Assembly (NCBI RefSeq): GCF_000348985.1
Contig: NC_035922.1
Coordinates: 1,226,778 to 1,290,777 of the forward strand
Direction: 5' to 3'
Source: Huiozyma naganishii CBS 8797
Lineage: Eukaryota; Ascomycota; Saccharomycetes; Saccharomycetales; Saccharomycetaceae
Length of the DNA stretch: 64,000 nt
Positions 26,719 to 36,116 of this stretch are shown here, piece by piece. The notes under the pieces are model-generated. The model did not search any database and was not told the origin of the DNA. It worked only from the letters and a program-made list of their open reading frames with translations. Positions within the stretch are counted from its first letter, which is position 1; each line of letters opens with the position of its first letter. The position numbers were made by a program, and so were the translations under genes.

Positions 26719-27765
26719 ATGACGCTACCAGATGTACAAAGAAGAGGGGAAAACGTCATAAATCAGTACCCTCGGGAAAACGCCCTTTGGCAGTTCCTGT
26801 CAAAATCTACTTGCATATTCGTCATTGCTGCTTCAAAACTCTTCATGAAATGCTTCTACAAAGTAGAACTAGAGAATTTCGAAACTTTGCACAAATCCAT
26901 GGAGGAGGCTAAAAGAACAGGTAGGGGATTTGTCACCATTATGAACCATTCCTCGGTCGTTGACGACCCATTCGTATGGGCATGTCTCCCATTGAAAATG
27001 TACGCAAACTTACAAAATATCAGATGGTGCCTGGGGGCCAAAAATATTTGCTTCTCAAACTGTATATACGGGAACTTCTTTTCCTTGGGGCAAGTACTCC
27101 CCACGGAAAGGTTTGGGAAGGGACCCTTCCAGGATGCGATTGACGGATCCATAGCAATCCTTAACTCGCAATGGAAAAGACATTCTTCCTGGGTACACAT
27201 CTTCCCAGAGGGGTACGTCCTTCAACTGCAACAACCATACAATAACTCAATGCGGTACTTTAGATGGGGGGTCTCCAGAATGATCCTGGAGACAGATCGG
27301 CCACCTGTAGTGCTGCCCATCTTCACCACAGGGTTTGAGAAAATGTTCACAGAGAGTAACGACGTCAACATCTTCAAAAACACTTGGAAAACTATGGGAT
27401 CCACGGCGAAAATATCAGTAGGACAACCTGTTCCCGATGAAATCATAGTAAGGTACAGGGAACAATGGAAAACCCTCATGGACAAGCACTTGAAGGAGGG
27501 GGAAACTGACTTGAACGACGAATTGAAGTACGGGAAAGAAGCCACAGATTTAAGATCCCAACTCGCTGCAGAATTAAGGGAACAGGTTGCCCAAATAAGG
27601 GAAAAGAGGAAAGATCTGCAGCCAGAGGACCCAAGATTCAAATCAGTAGATTGGTGGACAAAGTATACCAAAACAGAGGGCGCCTCGGACCCAGATATTA
27701 AATTCATCGGTGTCAACTGGGCTGTTAAGAGGTTCCAACCCCATGTTAATAACGACGATCAATGA
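26719..27765 (+). CDS. TAZ1: TAZ1, tafazzin, cardiolipin remodelling transacylase
   Basis: The 348-residue product matches yeast Taz1 (381) along its length, from the YPR..LW.FLS start to DPRFKS and DPDIKFIG near the end. It moves acyl chains to monolyso-cardiolipin in mitochondrial membranes, and its human orthologue is the Barth syndrome gene. The acyltransferase box is NHSSVVDDP, followed by HIFPEGYVLQL. The shorter length comes from absence of the insert that the S. cerevisiae protein has just before the FPEG motif. The first ATG is used. It is divergent from LOA1 with about 170 bases between, as in YPR139C-YPR140W. Confidence 0.95.
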   Translation: MTLPDVQRRGENVINQYPRENALWQFLSKSTCIFVIAASKLFMKCFYKVELENFETLHKSMEEAKRTGRGFVTIMNHSSVVDDPFVWACLPLKMYANLQNIRWCLGAKNICFSNCIYGNFFSLGQVLPTERFGKGPFQDAIDGSIAILNSQWKRHSSWVHIFPEGYVLQLQQPYNNSMRYFRWGVSRMILETDRPPVVLPIFTTGFEKMFTESNDVNIFKNTWKTMGSTAKISVGQPVPDEIIVRYREQWKTLMDKHLKEGETDLNDELKYGKEATDLRSQLAAELREQVAQIREKRKDLQPEDPRFKSVDWWTKYTKTEGASDPDIKFIGVNWAVKRFQPHVNNDDQ

Positions 27766-27920
27766 CCACTCTCACATTTCTGTACATTCTTTTTTGCAGT
27801 ACACACCCCGCTGCTCATACGAACTATTACCTTAATCCGTTGTAGATATATATACACCCGTATATATGTGCGAGTATCGCGCTACTTAAAAGTCAAATAC
27901 AACCGTCGCATTCACTCACC

Positions 27921-30077
27921 TTATACCTCATGTTTTGCCATCCTGGTCGCGTTTACCTTTGATGCAAATCTCAAAGAGTTTATCGTCTCGTTAATATGCG
28001 AACTCGAAGGAGAAATGTTCACAAACATAAGCGTCTTCGAGTTCCCGACAAGCGAGTACTGCAAAAGGTACGTCAATTTGGAATTACGGAACGGAATATG
28101 CCGCTTCGTGTTTTTATCATTCAAAGCGTAGATCACATCACCAAGACAGCTCAGCGACCGATTGATATTCTGCGTTTCACGTAACCTTTCCCCAGTCACC
28201 TGTGAAGAATGCACCCTCTCCGAACCGGCCAGATCGACAAGGTTCAAAACACCGCAGGATTCCTCCTTCGTCTTGTGATTAACTCCATGCAACTCAATGA
28301 TAAATATACTGTGAGATCGCGACGAATGCTCGTTCGAGAGAGTCGACGCAGTAGACCGCAGCTTTGTGGCCCTTTTCAAAACCTTGTCCACACTTTCCTT
28401 AGACTCCAAAACACACGTTGTAGCATTGGTAATGGTTGTCTTCCCCAAATCATGATCGTGTCTTACATCGCACTTACCAGCATTCACCCATGGAGTCCCA
28501 TTTTCATTGCTTCTCAAAAGATCTACAATGTTCTCGTTGTAAATTTCGACGAATTGACAGCTAATTTTGTATTCCCACCCACGCTCCTTGAGGTTTTCAA
28601 CCCAGTCGAAAATATGACTAATTGTCGCCGGAATGACACCGTCGTTAGGATGCAACATCGTGTACGTTTTACCAGACCCTGTTTGACCATAAGCAAAAAT
28701 ACAGACGTTGTAGCCGTCCAGTGAGCTCTGAACCAACTGTCCTACCTCTTTGAAAACCTCGTCGTTGCTTTCCCCTGTGTCGAAGATTTTATCAAATTTG
28801 AAGCTCACTGGAGCTCTACTAAAACTGCTCTGCTTCATCACTTCCATTGACTGAACACCGTAGTTGTTATCAAATGGATTTACCGTGATGTGTCCCGTGT
28901 CTGGATCTTCTATATGCTCCAATGTCGGACGTATACGACAGAACACTCGAATGTTACCCCTAAGTTCCTGCAGCTTGTTATGTAGAGACCTTCTCAAAGT
29001 CTCTTCTTTGATGAGTATTTCGTTCAGTTCCTTCAAATCGGACTCAGTCTTTGAAATCTCCTCCTTCAGAGATGCCTCGCGTTCCTCTGTCTCCCTTAAT
29101 GTCGTCTTTTTCTGCGATATTTCCTCTTCTATCTTTCTATGCTCTTTCTGTTGTTGTTTGAGCTTAGCAATCAGCTCATCTCTTTGTTCCTTCAAGCTGT
29201 CAAATTTCGATTTAAGTTTTTCAGCCTTGGGTTGTAAGTTTTCTTCCAGTTCTTTACGGAGTTCGGTTATTTCCTGAATGCATTTTTCATTTATCTCTAC
29301 ATTTTCCTTCCACTTCACTTCAAATGATTTGAGCCAAGGTTCCTTCATATTTTCATATTTTTGTGTAACGTCCCTCAGCATGTCATCCAATGTGGAATCA
29401 TTGTTGGCAATTTTTTCCCTCAACACATCGACCTCTTTAGCCAATTGGTCCTTCTCGTCCTCCATTTTTTTGATTTTAACCCTTTTCACAGCCTCCAACT
29501 TATCGCGGTACTCTATGGCAAGTTTATTTTTTTTTGTTTGATTCTCCACCTCCATCTGCTTCAAATGCAACTTAAACCCATCAAGCAAGAACTTTTTCCT
29601 GGCCTCTAGATCCTCTTTCAACTTGGAAAGCTCCGTTTGCCTCAGTCGCAATTGTTGTTCTTTGGTGTTCTTTGATCCACTCTCTCTTCCCACAGCGTAT
29701 TTCTGTTCCTTCAATTGATCTTTCCTGACCTCCAGATTATCTCTCAGTTCGTCCAGTTCCATCTTTCTATTGTACAGTGTCGTCTGTAAATCGTTCAACT
29801 CTTTGACCTGTTGCTTGTAAAACGACGCCAAGTGTGAATGCGACTTCAGCGAAGTGATATTACTCCCACTAACACGGTTCAGGATCGATTGTATCCCCGT
29901 CGAAATCTTCCCGTCCAGCGAAAGTCTTGAGTTCATATCGTTCTCAACGTTATTATGCTTGTTTTTGGGAGATGGAGACGTTGTATATCTCCTCTTCATT
30001 GCTGCATGGCTTGTAGGGATACCGCTCGCTCCAATGCCCTGATCATCTTTCCGCGGTGTAGTTGGTACTTCTGTCAT
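27921..30077 (-). CDS. KAR3: KAR3, minus-end-directed kinesin-14
   Basis: The 718-residue product matches Kar3 (729). Basic N-terminal residues include RRYTTSPSPKNK. A coiled coil spans about residues 90-390, the neck is ELRGNIRVFCRIRP, and a C-terminal motor carries GQTGSGKT (near 460), NEHSSRSHSIF and DLAGSE. Kar3 pairs with Cik1 or Vik1 for nuclear fusion in mating, spindle function and microtubule depolymerisation. The motor being C-terminal defines kinesin-14. I begin at the ATG of MTEVPTTPRKD, because the frame extends upstream but only from non-ATG codons and without family similarity. It converges with TAZ1 and is divergent from RRP15. Confidence 0.96.
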   Translation of the reverse strand: MTEVPTTPRKDDQGIGASGIPTSHAAMKRRYTTSPSPKNKHNNVENDMNSRLSLDGKISTGIQSILNRVSGSNITSLKSHSHLASFYKQQVKELNDLQTTLYNRKMELDELRDNLEVRKDQLKEQKYAVGRESGSKNTKEQQLRLRQTELSKLKEDLEARKKFLLDGFKLHLKQMEVENQTKKNKLAIEYRDKLEAVKRVKIKKMEDEKDQLAKEVDVLREKIANNDSTLDDMLRDVTQKYENMKEPWLKSFEVKWKENVEINEKCIQEITELRKELEENLQPKAEKLKSKFDSLKEQRDELIAKLKQQQKEHRKIEEEISQKKTTLRETEEREASLKEEISKTESDLKELNEILIKEETLRRSLHNKLQELRGNIRVFCRIRPTLEHIEDPDTGHITVNPFDNNYGVQSMEVMKQSSFSRAPVSFKFDKIFDTGESNDEVFKEVGQLVQSSLDGYNVCIFAYGQTGSGKTYTMLHPNDGVIPATISHIFDWVENLKERGWEYKISCQFVEIYNENIVDLLRSNENGTPWVNAGKCDVRHDHDLGKTTITNATTCVLESKESVDKVLKRATKLRSTASTLSNEHSSRSHSIFIIELHGVNHKTKEESCGVLNLVDLAGSERVHSSQVTGERLRETQNINRSLSCLGDVIYALNDKNTKRHIPFRNSKLTYLLQYSLVGNSKTLMFVNISPSSSHINETINSLRFASKVNATRMAKHEV

Positions 30078-30422
30078 CCTAAAAGTCCACAGTATTACGT
30101 CTTGCAACTTTTCTTCCTCACTCCAAACAGTACACTTGATGTTCCAAAGTACAAGAACTGTATCCACTATATACACATGAACAAATATAGCTGCCAACCT
30201 CCCTTCAAACAACATGAAAGAGAACCGATCACGAAACGCATCAGTACTTGTATCAAATCGGTGTCAGATTTGTGTTTATTTATTTTTCACTACTTTCGGT
30301 TTATTTACCATTCACGTGACAAGCTGAAAATTTTATCGAGAAGAGTGCAAAGAAGCGATGCCCATCGTACTTTACCTCTCTGCACAAGGCTCGCAAAGAA
30401 TAGGACGGTACACGGGGCAATC
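30078..30422. other. KAR3-RRP15 divergent promoter
   Basis: The 345 bases contain TCACGTGA (30312-30319), a Cbf1-type E-box, and TGAAAATTTT (30325-30334). The latter resembles the RRPE element of ribosome-biogenesis genes, which suits RRP15. There is no gene. Confidence 0.5.
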
Positions 30423-31163
30423 ATGGCTACATCTAAGGGTTCGATTAAGGTGCAGGCTAACAAGAAACGGGCCAGGCCCGACGCATCGAGTGCGAAACCT
30501 GAGAAAAAGACGGTATCCAGTTCTGGAAATACCGCAGCTGCCTCATCGTCAGGGAGCGATAACGAAGCTGAAGAGGATGAGCTGGATTTAGAGGGTATTT
30601 CCTCTGGCTCTGAATTGGAGGAGGTAGAGAGTGAGGATAAGGACGAGGGTGCAGAGGAGGAGGAAGGTGATGACTTCCCCAGAAAGAAGAAATCTAAAAA
30701 CAGTAAGCACGATGATGGGTCTGCTGACTTCTCGTCAGCTTTAAGTTCCATTTTGGGGTCTCATCTGAAGGCATACGATAGAAAAGACCCTATTATGGCA
30801 AGGAACAAGAGAGTCTTGAAGCAAACTGAAGCGGATAAACTAGAGGTTAAGGCTAAGAAGGCCATACTTGCCGAGAAGAGGAAATTGCTGAATAAAACAA
30901 GGAAAAAGGATATCTTGACCACGGATATTGACGCAGATGATTTGAGGTCAGTATTAGAAAAGGAATCCAAACTAAGGAAAATTGCACAAAAGGGTGTCGT
31001 TAAACTATTCAATGCCATCCTATCCACACAAATCAAGACCGACAAGGAAACAACGGACAGCTTAAGTGACATCAAAAACAAACAGGAAAGAGAAAGACTT
31101 ATCACTGAAGTGTCCAAAGAAAAGTTTTTGGATTTGGTCAAGGCTGCAGGAAATGATGATTGA
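30423..31163 (+). CDS. RRP15: RRP15, pre-60S ribosome biogenesis factor
   Basis: The 246-residue product (250 in S. cerevisiae) is a nucleolar protein needed for 27S pre-rRNA maturation. A lysine-rich N-terminus is followed by Ser and Glu/Asp tracts (about 45-85). The conserved core is [23 protein letters not shown], then a long basic helix and [13 protein letters not shown] start at the ATG of [10 protein letters not shown], because the open frame upstream has no family similarity. Placement next to KAR3 matches YPR141C-YPR143W. YPR142C, a doubtful yeast ORF, has no counterpart. Confidence 0.93.
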   Translation: MATSKGSIKVQANKKRARPDASSAKPEKKTVSSSGNTAAASSSGSDNEAEEDELDLEGISSGSELEEVESEDKDEGAEEEEGDDFPRKKKSKNSKHDDGSADFSSALSSILGSHLKAYDRKDPIMARNKRVLKQTEADKLEVKAKKAILAEKRKLLNKTRKKDILTTDIDADDLRSVLEKESKLRKIAQKGVVKLFNAILSTQIKTDKETTDSLSDIKNKQERERLITEVSKEKFLDLVKAAGNDD

Positions 31164-31386
31164 TCGATTGTAAGGGGTCACTGCGCGCTCAACCTTACTT
31201 TTATTGTAAAATGCATATACTTATATATATATATTGTATGATAGTATCAAAAGAAACCCGACGGTTTCCGTTCTATATTAATTACAAAGGCTTTAGGATC
31301 TCAGGTTGTCAAGCATTCAAAGACGCTCCGTTTCCTATATACATGTCGGTGGAGACTACGATGATAGGGCATTGTCTAAAGATTTA

Positions 31387-32925
31387 TTAAAAACCCAGGC
31401 CACCATTAGAGTACGCCATTGGTTTGATGTCAGGATGTTCTACTGCTTCAAAAGTTTCAATGATCAGGTTCTCGTCGTCATTCCCATGCTCGCCAACATG
31501 GCCTTTCCCAGGCGTAACATGAATAATACCACCTTTGTTTGCTTGAGAATCACAATAGTTTGGTGCGCTGAAAACGGTGACCAATTTTTTGTTTTGTTCA
31601 AATTGGATACCTGGCATCCTCACTTCGTGGGACCTGAAAATCTTTCTTAGCTTGTTATTTTGGACGTATTTCTCGGTGATGTCTGTACCAAAGGAAACCC
31701 CAAGGCCACGCTGCGATGGACCAAAACCATTGGCTTCCTGTGGATCACACCACAGCAATTCCATAAAGGCACCTTCTCTTGGTGGTTGGGCAAACCTGTC
31801 AATTTTCTCTATATCTTCAAGAGTAGAATTGGCATCACTTGGCAACCCACCGTGCATGACCAAGTAATCATTGTTGATCAGTGTTGCCAATGGCAAACTT
31901 TCAAAACTTTGAGAGAACAAGCTGAAAATCCGTTGAGAGTACTTGTACTTACACTCATCTTCGAACCCGTACATCTTGTTCATGTTGTCAGTTTCGTGGT
32001 TACCTCTGTTCAAGTAGAAATTATTGGGGAAAAGCACCTTTAAGGCATAGTACAGCAGCGCAACTTCACAGGACCAAGACCCCCTATCAACAAAATCCCC
32101 ATTGAACAGGTACGTATGTGTCGGCGAAACTTTGCCAAATTTACGGAAAATGTTCAAGACATCATAAAACTGCCCATGGGTATCACCACATACAGATATT
32201 TTCGCGTCGGGGTTCCTCGTGTTGTCAAGTTTCACCAGAGTTTGCTCGGTACGGAAAAGTCTCTCGGCGTGAGAAATAATAGCCGCAGCGTATTGTTTAG
32301 GAATGTTCTTTCCTTTCAAGAAATAGTCGTTCACCATCATTGAGATAAACTCTTGAGACATGTTTTTGATGACGACACCGTCTGGCTGGCCCTTTTCGTC
32401 CGTGAGCTCCTCGAAATCCAGTTTTAATCCTTCGTATTTCACCAAGTCAGTGTTAGCGTTAAAAGAGCTCAAGCTGACGGTTTGACACAGTTTTACTTTC
32501 CCATGGTCATCACCACCAATGGCTTTTTTGAACCGTTCCTCTCTAATGAAACTCTCGCACATTTCAAGGCCTCTTTTAGCGGTGGCATCATTTGGTTTGT
32601 ATTTCAACAGAATCGTCAGATCATTCTTGGCCTTTCTGAATTCCAGTAAACCAACGTACGCTAGACCTCTTCTATGATAGGCCTTTATGTTGTTGTTATC
32701 CAGCTTAATAGCATCGTTACAGTCATGGAGAGCACTTTGAAAGTTATCCAACTTCAAGTGCGCCAAAGCTCTATTTGAATAAAAAATCGATGACGTGGAG
32801 TCTAGCTCAATGGCCTTTGTGTACAATTCAATAGCTTTCTGGTAGTCCTGACTTTTGATATAAACATTACCTTCGTCCTTAAACTTTAATGCAGCCTCTG
32901 CGTCGGGTTTGGATGGGTTCGACAT
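31387..32925 (-). CDS. PPT1: PPT1, TPR-containing serine/threonine phosphatase (PP5)
   Basis: The 512-residue product is practically the length of yeast Ppt1 (513). Three TPR repeats occupy about residues 10-115 and bind the Hsp90 C-terminus. The PP2A-like catalytic domain follows with GDTHG (247-251), GDFVDRG (276-282) and RGNHE (307-311), which hold the two-metal site. Ppt1 dephosphorylates Hsp90. In S. cerevisiae the gene is YGR123C on chromosome VII, but here it sits between RRP15 and NOC4 of the YPR block. That is one of the signs that this genome kept a different set of duplicates. Confidence 0.96.
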   Translation of the reverse strand: MSNPSKPDAEAALKFKDEGNVYIKSQDYQKAIELYTKAIELDSTSSIFYSNRALAHLKLDNFQSALHDCNDAIKLDNNNIKAYHRRGLAYVGLLEFRKAKNDLTILLKYKPNDATAKRGLEMCESFIREERFKKAIGGDDHGKVKLCQTVSLSSFNANTDLVKYEGLKLDFEELTDEKGQPDGVVIKNMSQEFISMMVNDYFLKGKNIPKQYAAAIISHAERLFRTEQTLVKLDNTRNPDAKISVCGDTHGQFYDVLNIFRKFGKVSPTHTYLFNGDFVDRGSWSCEVALLYYALKVLFPNNFYLNRGNHETDNMNKMYGFEDECKYKYSQRIFSLFSQSFESLPLATLINNDYLVMHGGLPSDANSTLEDIEKIDRFAQPPREGAFMELLWCDPQEANGFGPSQRGLGVSFGTDITEKYVQNNKLRKIFRSHEVRMPGIQFEQNKKLVTVFSAPNYCDSQANKGGIIHVTPGKGHVGEHGNDDENLIIETFEAVEHPDIKPMAYSNGGLGF

Positions 32926-33305
32926 GTGTGTGGTGGCTATCTATCGAAGATAACTTAGTAGTATGATAATAAAAGTTGATGATTACTCAGTTAATGATTA
33001 AGTTCTTTTTTAATTATTGCAGAAATTCACTCTAAAATTTTTTCAAATTTATTGTTTTTTGCTAGAAGCTAAGAAAGATGCTGCACTACGCATGTTTGAG
33101 GTGTGGCAGCGTCTTCCAGCAGACAGTTGTAAAACAGGGCCCGAATAATTAAATATACAAACTATGTAGTAATATTTCGCATTATCGAAATTCACAGGGT
33201 ATCGCTCCATGAGTCCATTCCCAAGGGGAAATCCACAATTTATCCTCACATATAATATACAATGAAAGACCACTACAGATAATACTATATAATAAATATT
33301 TACAG
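32926..33305. other. PPT1-NOC4 intergenic region with LTR-like sequence
   Basis: The 380 bases are A/T-rich. The middle holds a 55-base element shared with 60224-60277 (listed separately). Otherwise nothing is recognised. Confidence 0.6.
33196..33250. repeat. Dispersed LTR-like repeat, copy A
   Basis: About 55 bases containing ATGAGTCCATTCCCAA and ATTTATCCTCACA are shared with 60224-60277 apart from a few mismatches and one indel. The end resembles the 3' end of yeast Ty1 delta LTRs and the adjoining gag start. Weaker similarity continues upstream through TAATATTTC. It is probably a worn solo LTR. Confidence 0.55.
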
Positions 33306-34961
33306 TTACCAGGTTATATTTTGCAAGTATGCATTTTTGCCCTCCGTTTCGTTAAATACCGAATCGAAAGTCTCGAATTCTAGAGTGGGCAAAACTTTTA
33401 AGTTTCTGTTGGATTCTGCAGCCAGTAACGAGTCGTAACTCCAATCCAAAAAATCCTCCATATTGTAGTTCAATTTCCTGAACGGTTGACCGAAGATTTT
33501 AGCCAATGAAGCAACGTTCGGATGATAATGGTTCATCAAAGTGGCCAATTCCCAAAGCGATGAACCGAATGCGTTTGTCAGTTCCGGGTTTGGCTCATCC
33601 ACGTTGAAGGGGTCCTGGTATTGTGCCTTTAATGTTCTTTGAAGTTGCTGTTCCTCGACGGTGTGAAATGCGTTGGATATGAATTTCGGGTTATGGATCA
33701 TGATCATACAGTTTGGATGCTTCTTTAGCAGATTGTATATGAATGGAATGATGGAAACGATTGCAGCTGGAGGTGCCGTTAGGGATAATCTGGCCAATTT
33801 TTTTATGAAAGATGCTATCAGGTTGACCGATACATGCGTAGAAGATAAGAAAACGTCCATCAACCGGAAAAATCTAGCCCTGTACTTGACGTGCATTAAG
33901 TCGGGTGTCAAAAGCTGGTAAAGTTTTTGGTAAAAATTTGGGTATTCCAGGTTATATTTTTTTATTAGTTCGAACAGGCCGTTTAGTGCCAGGATTGGAA
34001 TGACACCAGCAGTTGCGTCTATGATGCTGTAAGAATCAGTCAAGAAATCCATCAACCTTGTTGGGGTATGGAAGTGTGGAATGATTCTCTTGTGTAGGAT
34101 TAACAGGACGGTCTTGTATTGAGTGGAGGACATGTTACCACCCAAGTAAAACAACCAGTTTTTCTCCATCAGTGACTTAAATTTTGTATCGTTTTCCACA
34201 GCCTTTGGTGGGTTACTCACAAACATTTCCAAGTCTGCATCTTCGTTTGAGCAGTGGTTATCGTGGTTCACCAAAGCGAGCCATTTCGCGGTACAATTTT
34301 CTGAGGTTAAATCGAGTTCTGCCTCGTCCGACGAAAGCAACTGGTTCAGTTCAGTCTGGAAGTAGTACTGTATATCGACATACGGTTTGTAGTACTTCTC
34401 CACAAACTCCAAAAGAAGAAAATTTTGCGACTGGCCAGTCACCCGATCTATATCGAGAGATGTGTCGTCCATCTTAGAGCTCCACAGCGCGATGATCAAC
34501 TTCTTCAAAGTCTTGTTAGCAAAGAACGGCGCGTCCTTAGAGGTAGCGAAATAGGTCGATTCCAATTCGAGTAGTTGCACGTACAGATCGAGGGAGTCTA
34601 AAGCGAGCGATGTTTCCAGGGTAAAGTCCGACAAAATCTTCAACAGTTGGGTCTTGAAAGAGTCGTACAGTTTCCTACACCACTGGTTGAACTTGAGAAG
34701 ATCGGAATTACTTTTCAAATGCGCAGATAGCGACAAGTCGTTTCTGGCGAACATTTTCTTAAATATTTGGAACAGAGACACGACGAGAAACCTGTATTTC
34801 TTTTCGACCTCATCGTCATCGGCCAGTTCCCGCTGCGTTTCGTGCGAGACAGTCTTTAGCTCATTGAGAAGTTTGACCACTGAATTGTAGTGGGTTTTCT
34901 CCTTCACGTCAATGACCTTTTTGGCTATACTTTTCACCTCATCGATGGTAAGTCCGGACAT
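33306..34961 (-). CDS. NOC4: NOC4, nucleolar complex protein for 40S export
   Basis: The 551-residue product equals yeast Noc4 (552) and shows the CBF/Mak21-family C-terminal block (PIFALNGLFELIKKYNLEYPNFYQKLYQLLTP-like region and SFIKKLARLSL). Noc4 partners Nop14 in the small-subunit processome and is needed for export of pre-40S particles. The ATG MSGLTIDEVKSIAK is the family start. The neighbour order RRP15, (PPT1), NOC4, ASN1 matches YPR143W to YPR145W. Confidence 0.94.
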   Translation of the reverse strand: MSGLTIDEVKSIAKKVIDVKEKTHYNSVVKLLNELKTVSHETQRELADDDEVEKKYRFLVVSLFQIFKKMFARNDLSLSAHLKSNSDLLKFNQWCRKLYDSFKTQLLKILSDFTLETSLALDSLDLYVQLLELESTYFATSKDAPFFANKTLKKLIIALWSSKMDDTSLDIDRVTGQSQNFLLLEFVEKYYKPYVDIQYYFQTELNQLLSSDEAELDLTSENCTAKWLALVNHDNHCSNEDADLEMFVSNPPKAVENDTKFKSLMEKNWLFYLGGNMSSTQYKTVLLILHKRIIPHFHTPTRLMDFLTDSYSIIDATAGVIPILALNGLFELIKKYNLEYPNFYQKLYQLLTPDLMHVKYRARFFRLMDVFLSSTHVSVNLIASFIKKLARLSLTAPPAAIVSIIPFIYNLLKKHPNCMIMIHNPKFISNAFHTVEEQQLQRTLKAQYQDPFNVDEPNPELTNAFGSSLWELATLMNHYHPNVASLAKIFGQPFRKLNYNMEDFLDWSYDSLLAAESNRNLKVLPTLEFETFDSVFNETEGKNAYLQNITW

Positions 34962-35586
34962 CGTACTGTTGCTTTTTCTTCACTACAGAACACCGCAATA
35001 CTTTCTCATCGCCATCTCTGTCATCTCAAGCTCATCGACTTTTAAATTTTTCAGTACATTTTTTCTCTCTTGTTTTCTGTCGCCCAGAGAATCCCGCAGA
35101 GGGCTCTCCCACATACGCAAAATTAATTACCCGGCTCATATGAAAATACACACACATACACATTATACAAAAACTGCAATCTGTTCGAGAATCTGACTAG
35201 AACAGCGAATACCGCTTTGCTGTATTGCAGTTATGCACCGACGCGCTTACTTGTAAAAGCAAAGCGTGCATAACATACTCTCCAGAAACAAGGTAGATCC
35301 CTTTTTTCCCTCTTCAAAACAAAACATTGGAGAAGGAAATAAGCTCTTAACATTATGTGGATCTGTAATCTATGAAATTGGAGAGGACATCAAGGACGTA
35401 CCGCAAGAGACACTTACGCCGTACACCAGAGCCGTTCAAGGACCAACGCACAGCACCTCAGCGCAGCGACGAGGGTCCCTCGACGCCCCGCACCACCCAC
35501 CGCTATATGTCACCTTGGACGACTAACATACATATCCGCCCGCATTCCCTCGGCCTTTTATTTTTCGTCTTCTCTTTCTAAACTCG

Positions 35587-35702
35587 CGGCGGTGTTACAA
35601 CTCCGCCGGTTGATAGTAGGCGGAGAGCAGTCGCCGTCTCCGCCTACGGCCCAGACTGGGCTAGCCTAGGTTAGACTGGGACCAGAGAGAACCGCCTCTC
35701 TC
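35587..35702 (+). ncRNA. Cluster of GC hairpins, candidate structured RNA gene (possibly snR45)
   Basis: Three perfect stem-loops and one GC palindrome follow one another. CGGCGG/CCGCCG spans 35587-35608. An 11-bp stem GTAGGCGGAGA/TCTCCGCCTAC spans 35616-35647 with a 10-base loop. GCCCAG/CTGGGC spans 35649-35661 but has only a 1-base centre, so it must pair differently in RNA. GAGAGA/TCTCTC spans 35685-35702. Such GC density inside A/T-rich intergenic DNA is typical of yeast RNA genes. CCTACGG at 35643-35649 is complementary to the CCGTAGG near the 3' end of 18S rRNA, where snR45 guides cytidine acetylation. I cannot find clear box C (RTGATGA) or D (CTGA) motifs, so the identity and strand are uncertain. 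Confidence 0.35.
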
Positions 35703-35853
35703 CCTGCACCTCTGCTAATCTATCACTAATAGATGCTTATTACCATTTACGGACACACGCTCTGCTCAGCTTTTCGTGCCCCACCACCGACAACAACAAC
35801 GGTGCCCTACCGTCTCTTCTTTGACCACTGGCTTCTCATTGCCATTCCATTGT

Positions 35854-35860
35854 TGACTCA
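35854..35860 (+). promoter_or_regulatory. Gcn4 site (TGACTCA) upstream of ASN1
   Basis: An exact Gcn4 consensus lies about 260 bases before the ASN1 ATG. Asparagine synthetase genes are under general amino acid control in S. cerevisiae, so the site is very likely functional. Confidence 0.75.
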
Positions 35861-36116
35861 TCGCCGCTCATCGGAAATTTTTTTTTTCACTGCTCTTATT
35901 TCTTTTTCTCATCGATAGGGCGAAGAACTGAAATTTTTCACTCTCGAGGCGTTTTTATATAATAACTTGTCTCTTTTGCTCTTTAGCACAAGTGTGTCTG
36001 TACCCTGTCACTTTTGATTCATATTGGGCGTGTTTGGACTTTTCTATTTTCGTTTCCATACCGTTTTGTGTCTACTTCGTAAACAACATCTCAAAAAACG
36101 GTAATTATACTGAGAA

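Larger units (their letters stand above)
34962..36116. other. 1.15-kb NOC4-ASN1 region with GC hairpins and a Gcn4 site
   Basis: This stretch holds no convincing protein gene. The open frame 35266-35526 starts only at GTG. It has a 9-bp inverted repeat (35230-35238 with 35266-35274), a series of strong hairpins at 35587-35702, and a TGACTCA Gcn4 site at 35854-35860. In S. cerevisiae I recall the snoRNA gene snR45 in the equivalent interval. Confidence 0.6.

Noticed and set aside
28864..29541. Long plus-strand open frames opposite KAR3
   Set aside because: They are antisense shadows of the coiled-coil coding sequence, Ser/Phe/Leu-rich without independent support.
35266..35526. 86-codon open frame before ASN1
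   Set aside because: It starts only at GTG, has no recognisable family, and overlaps neither conserved order nor splice signals.
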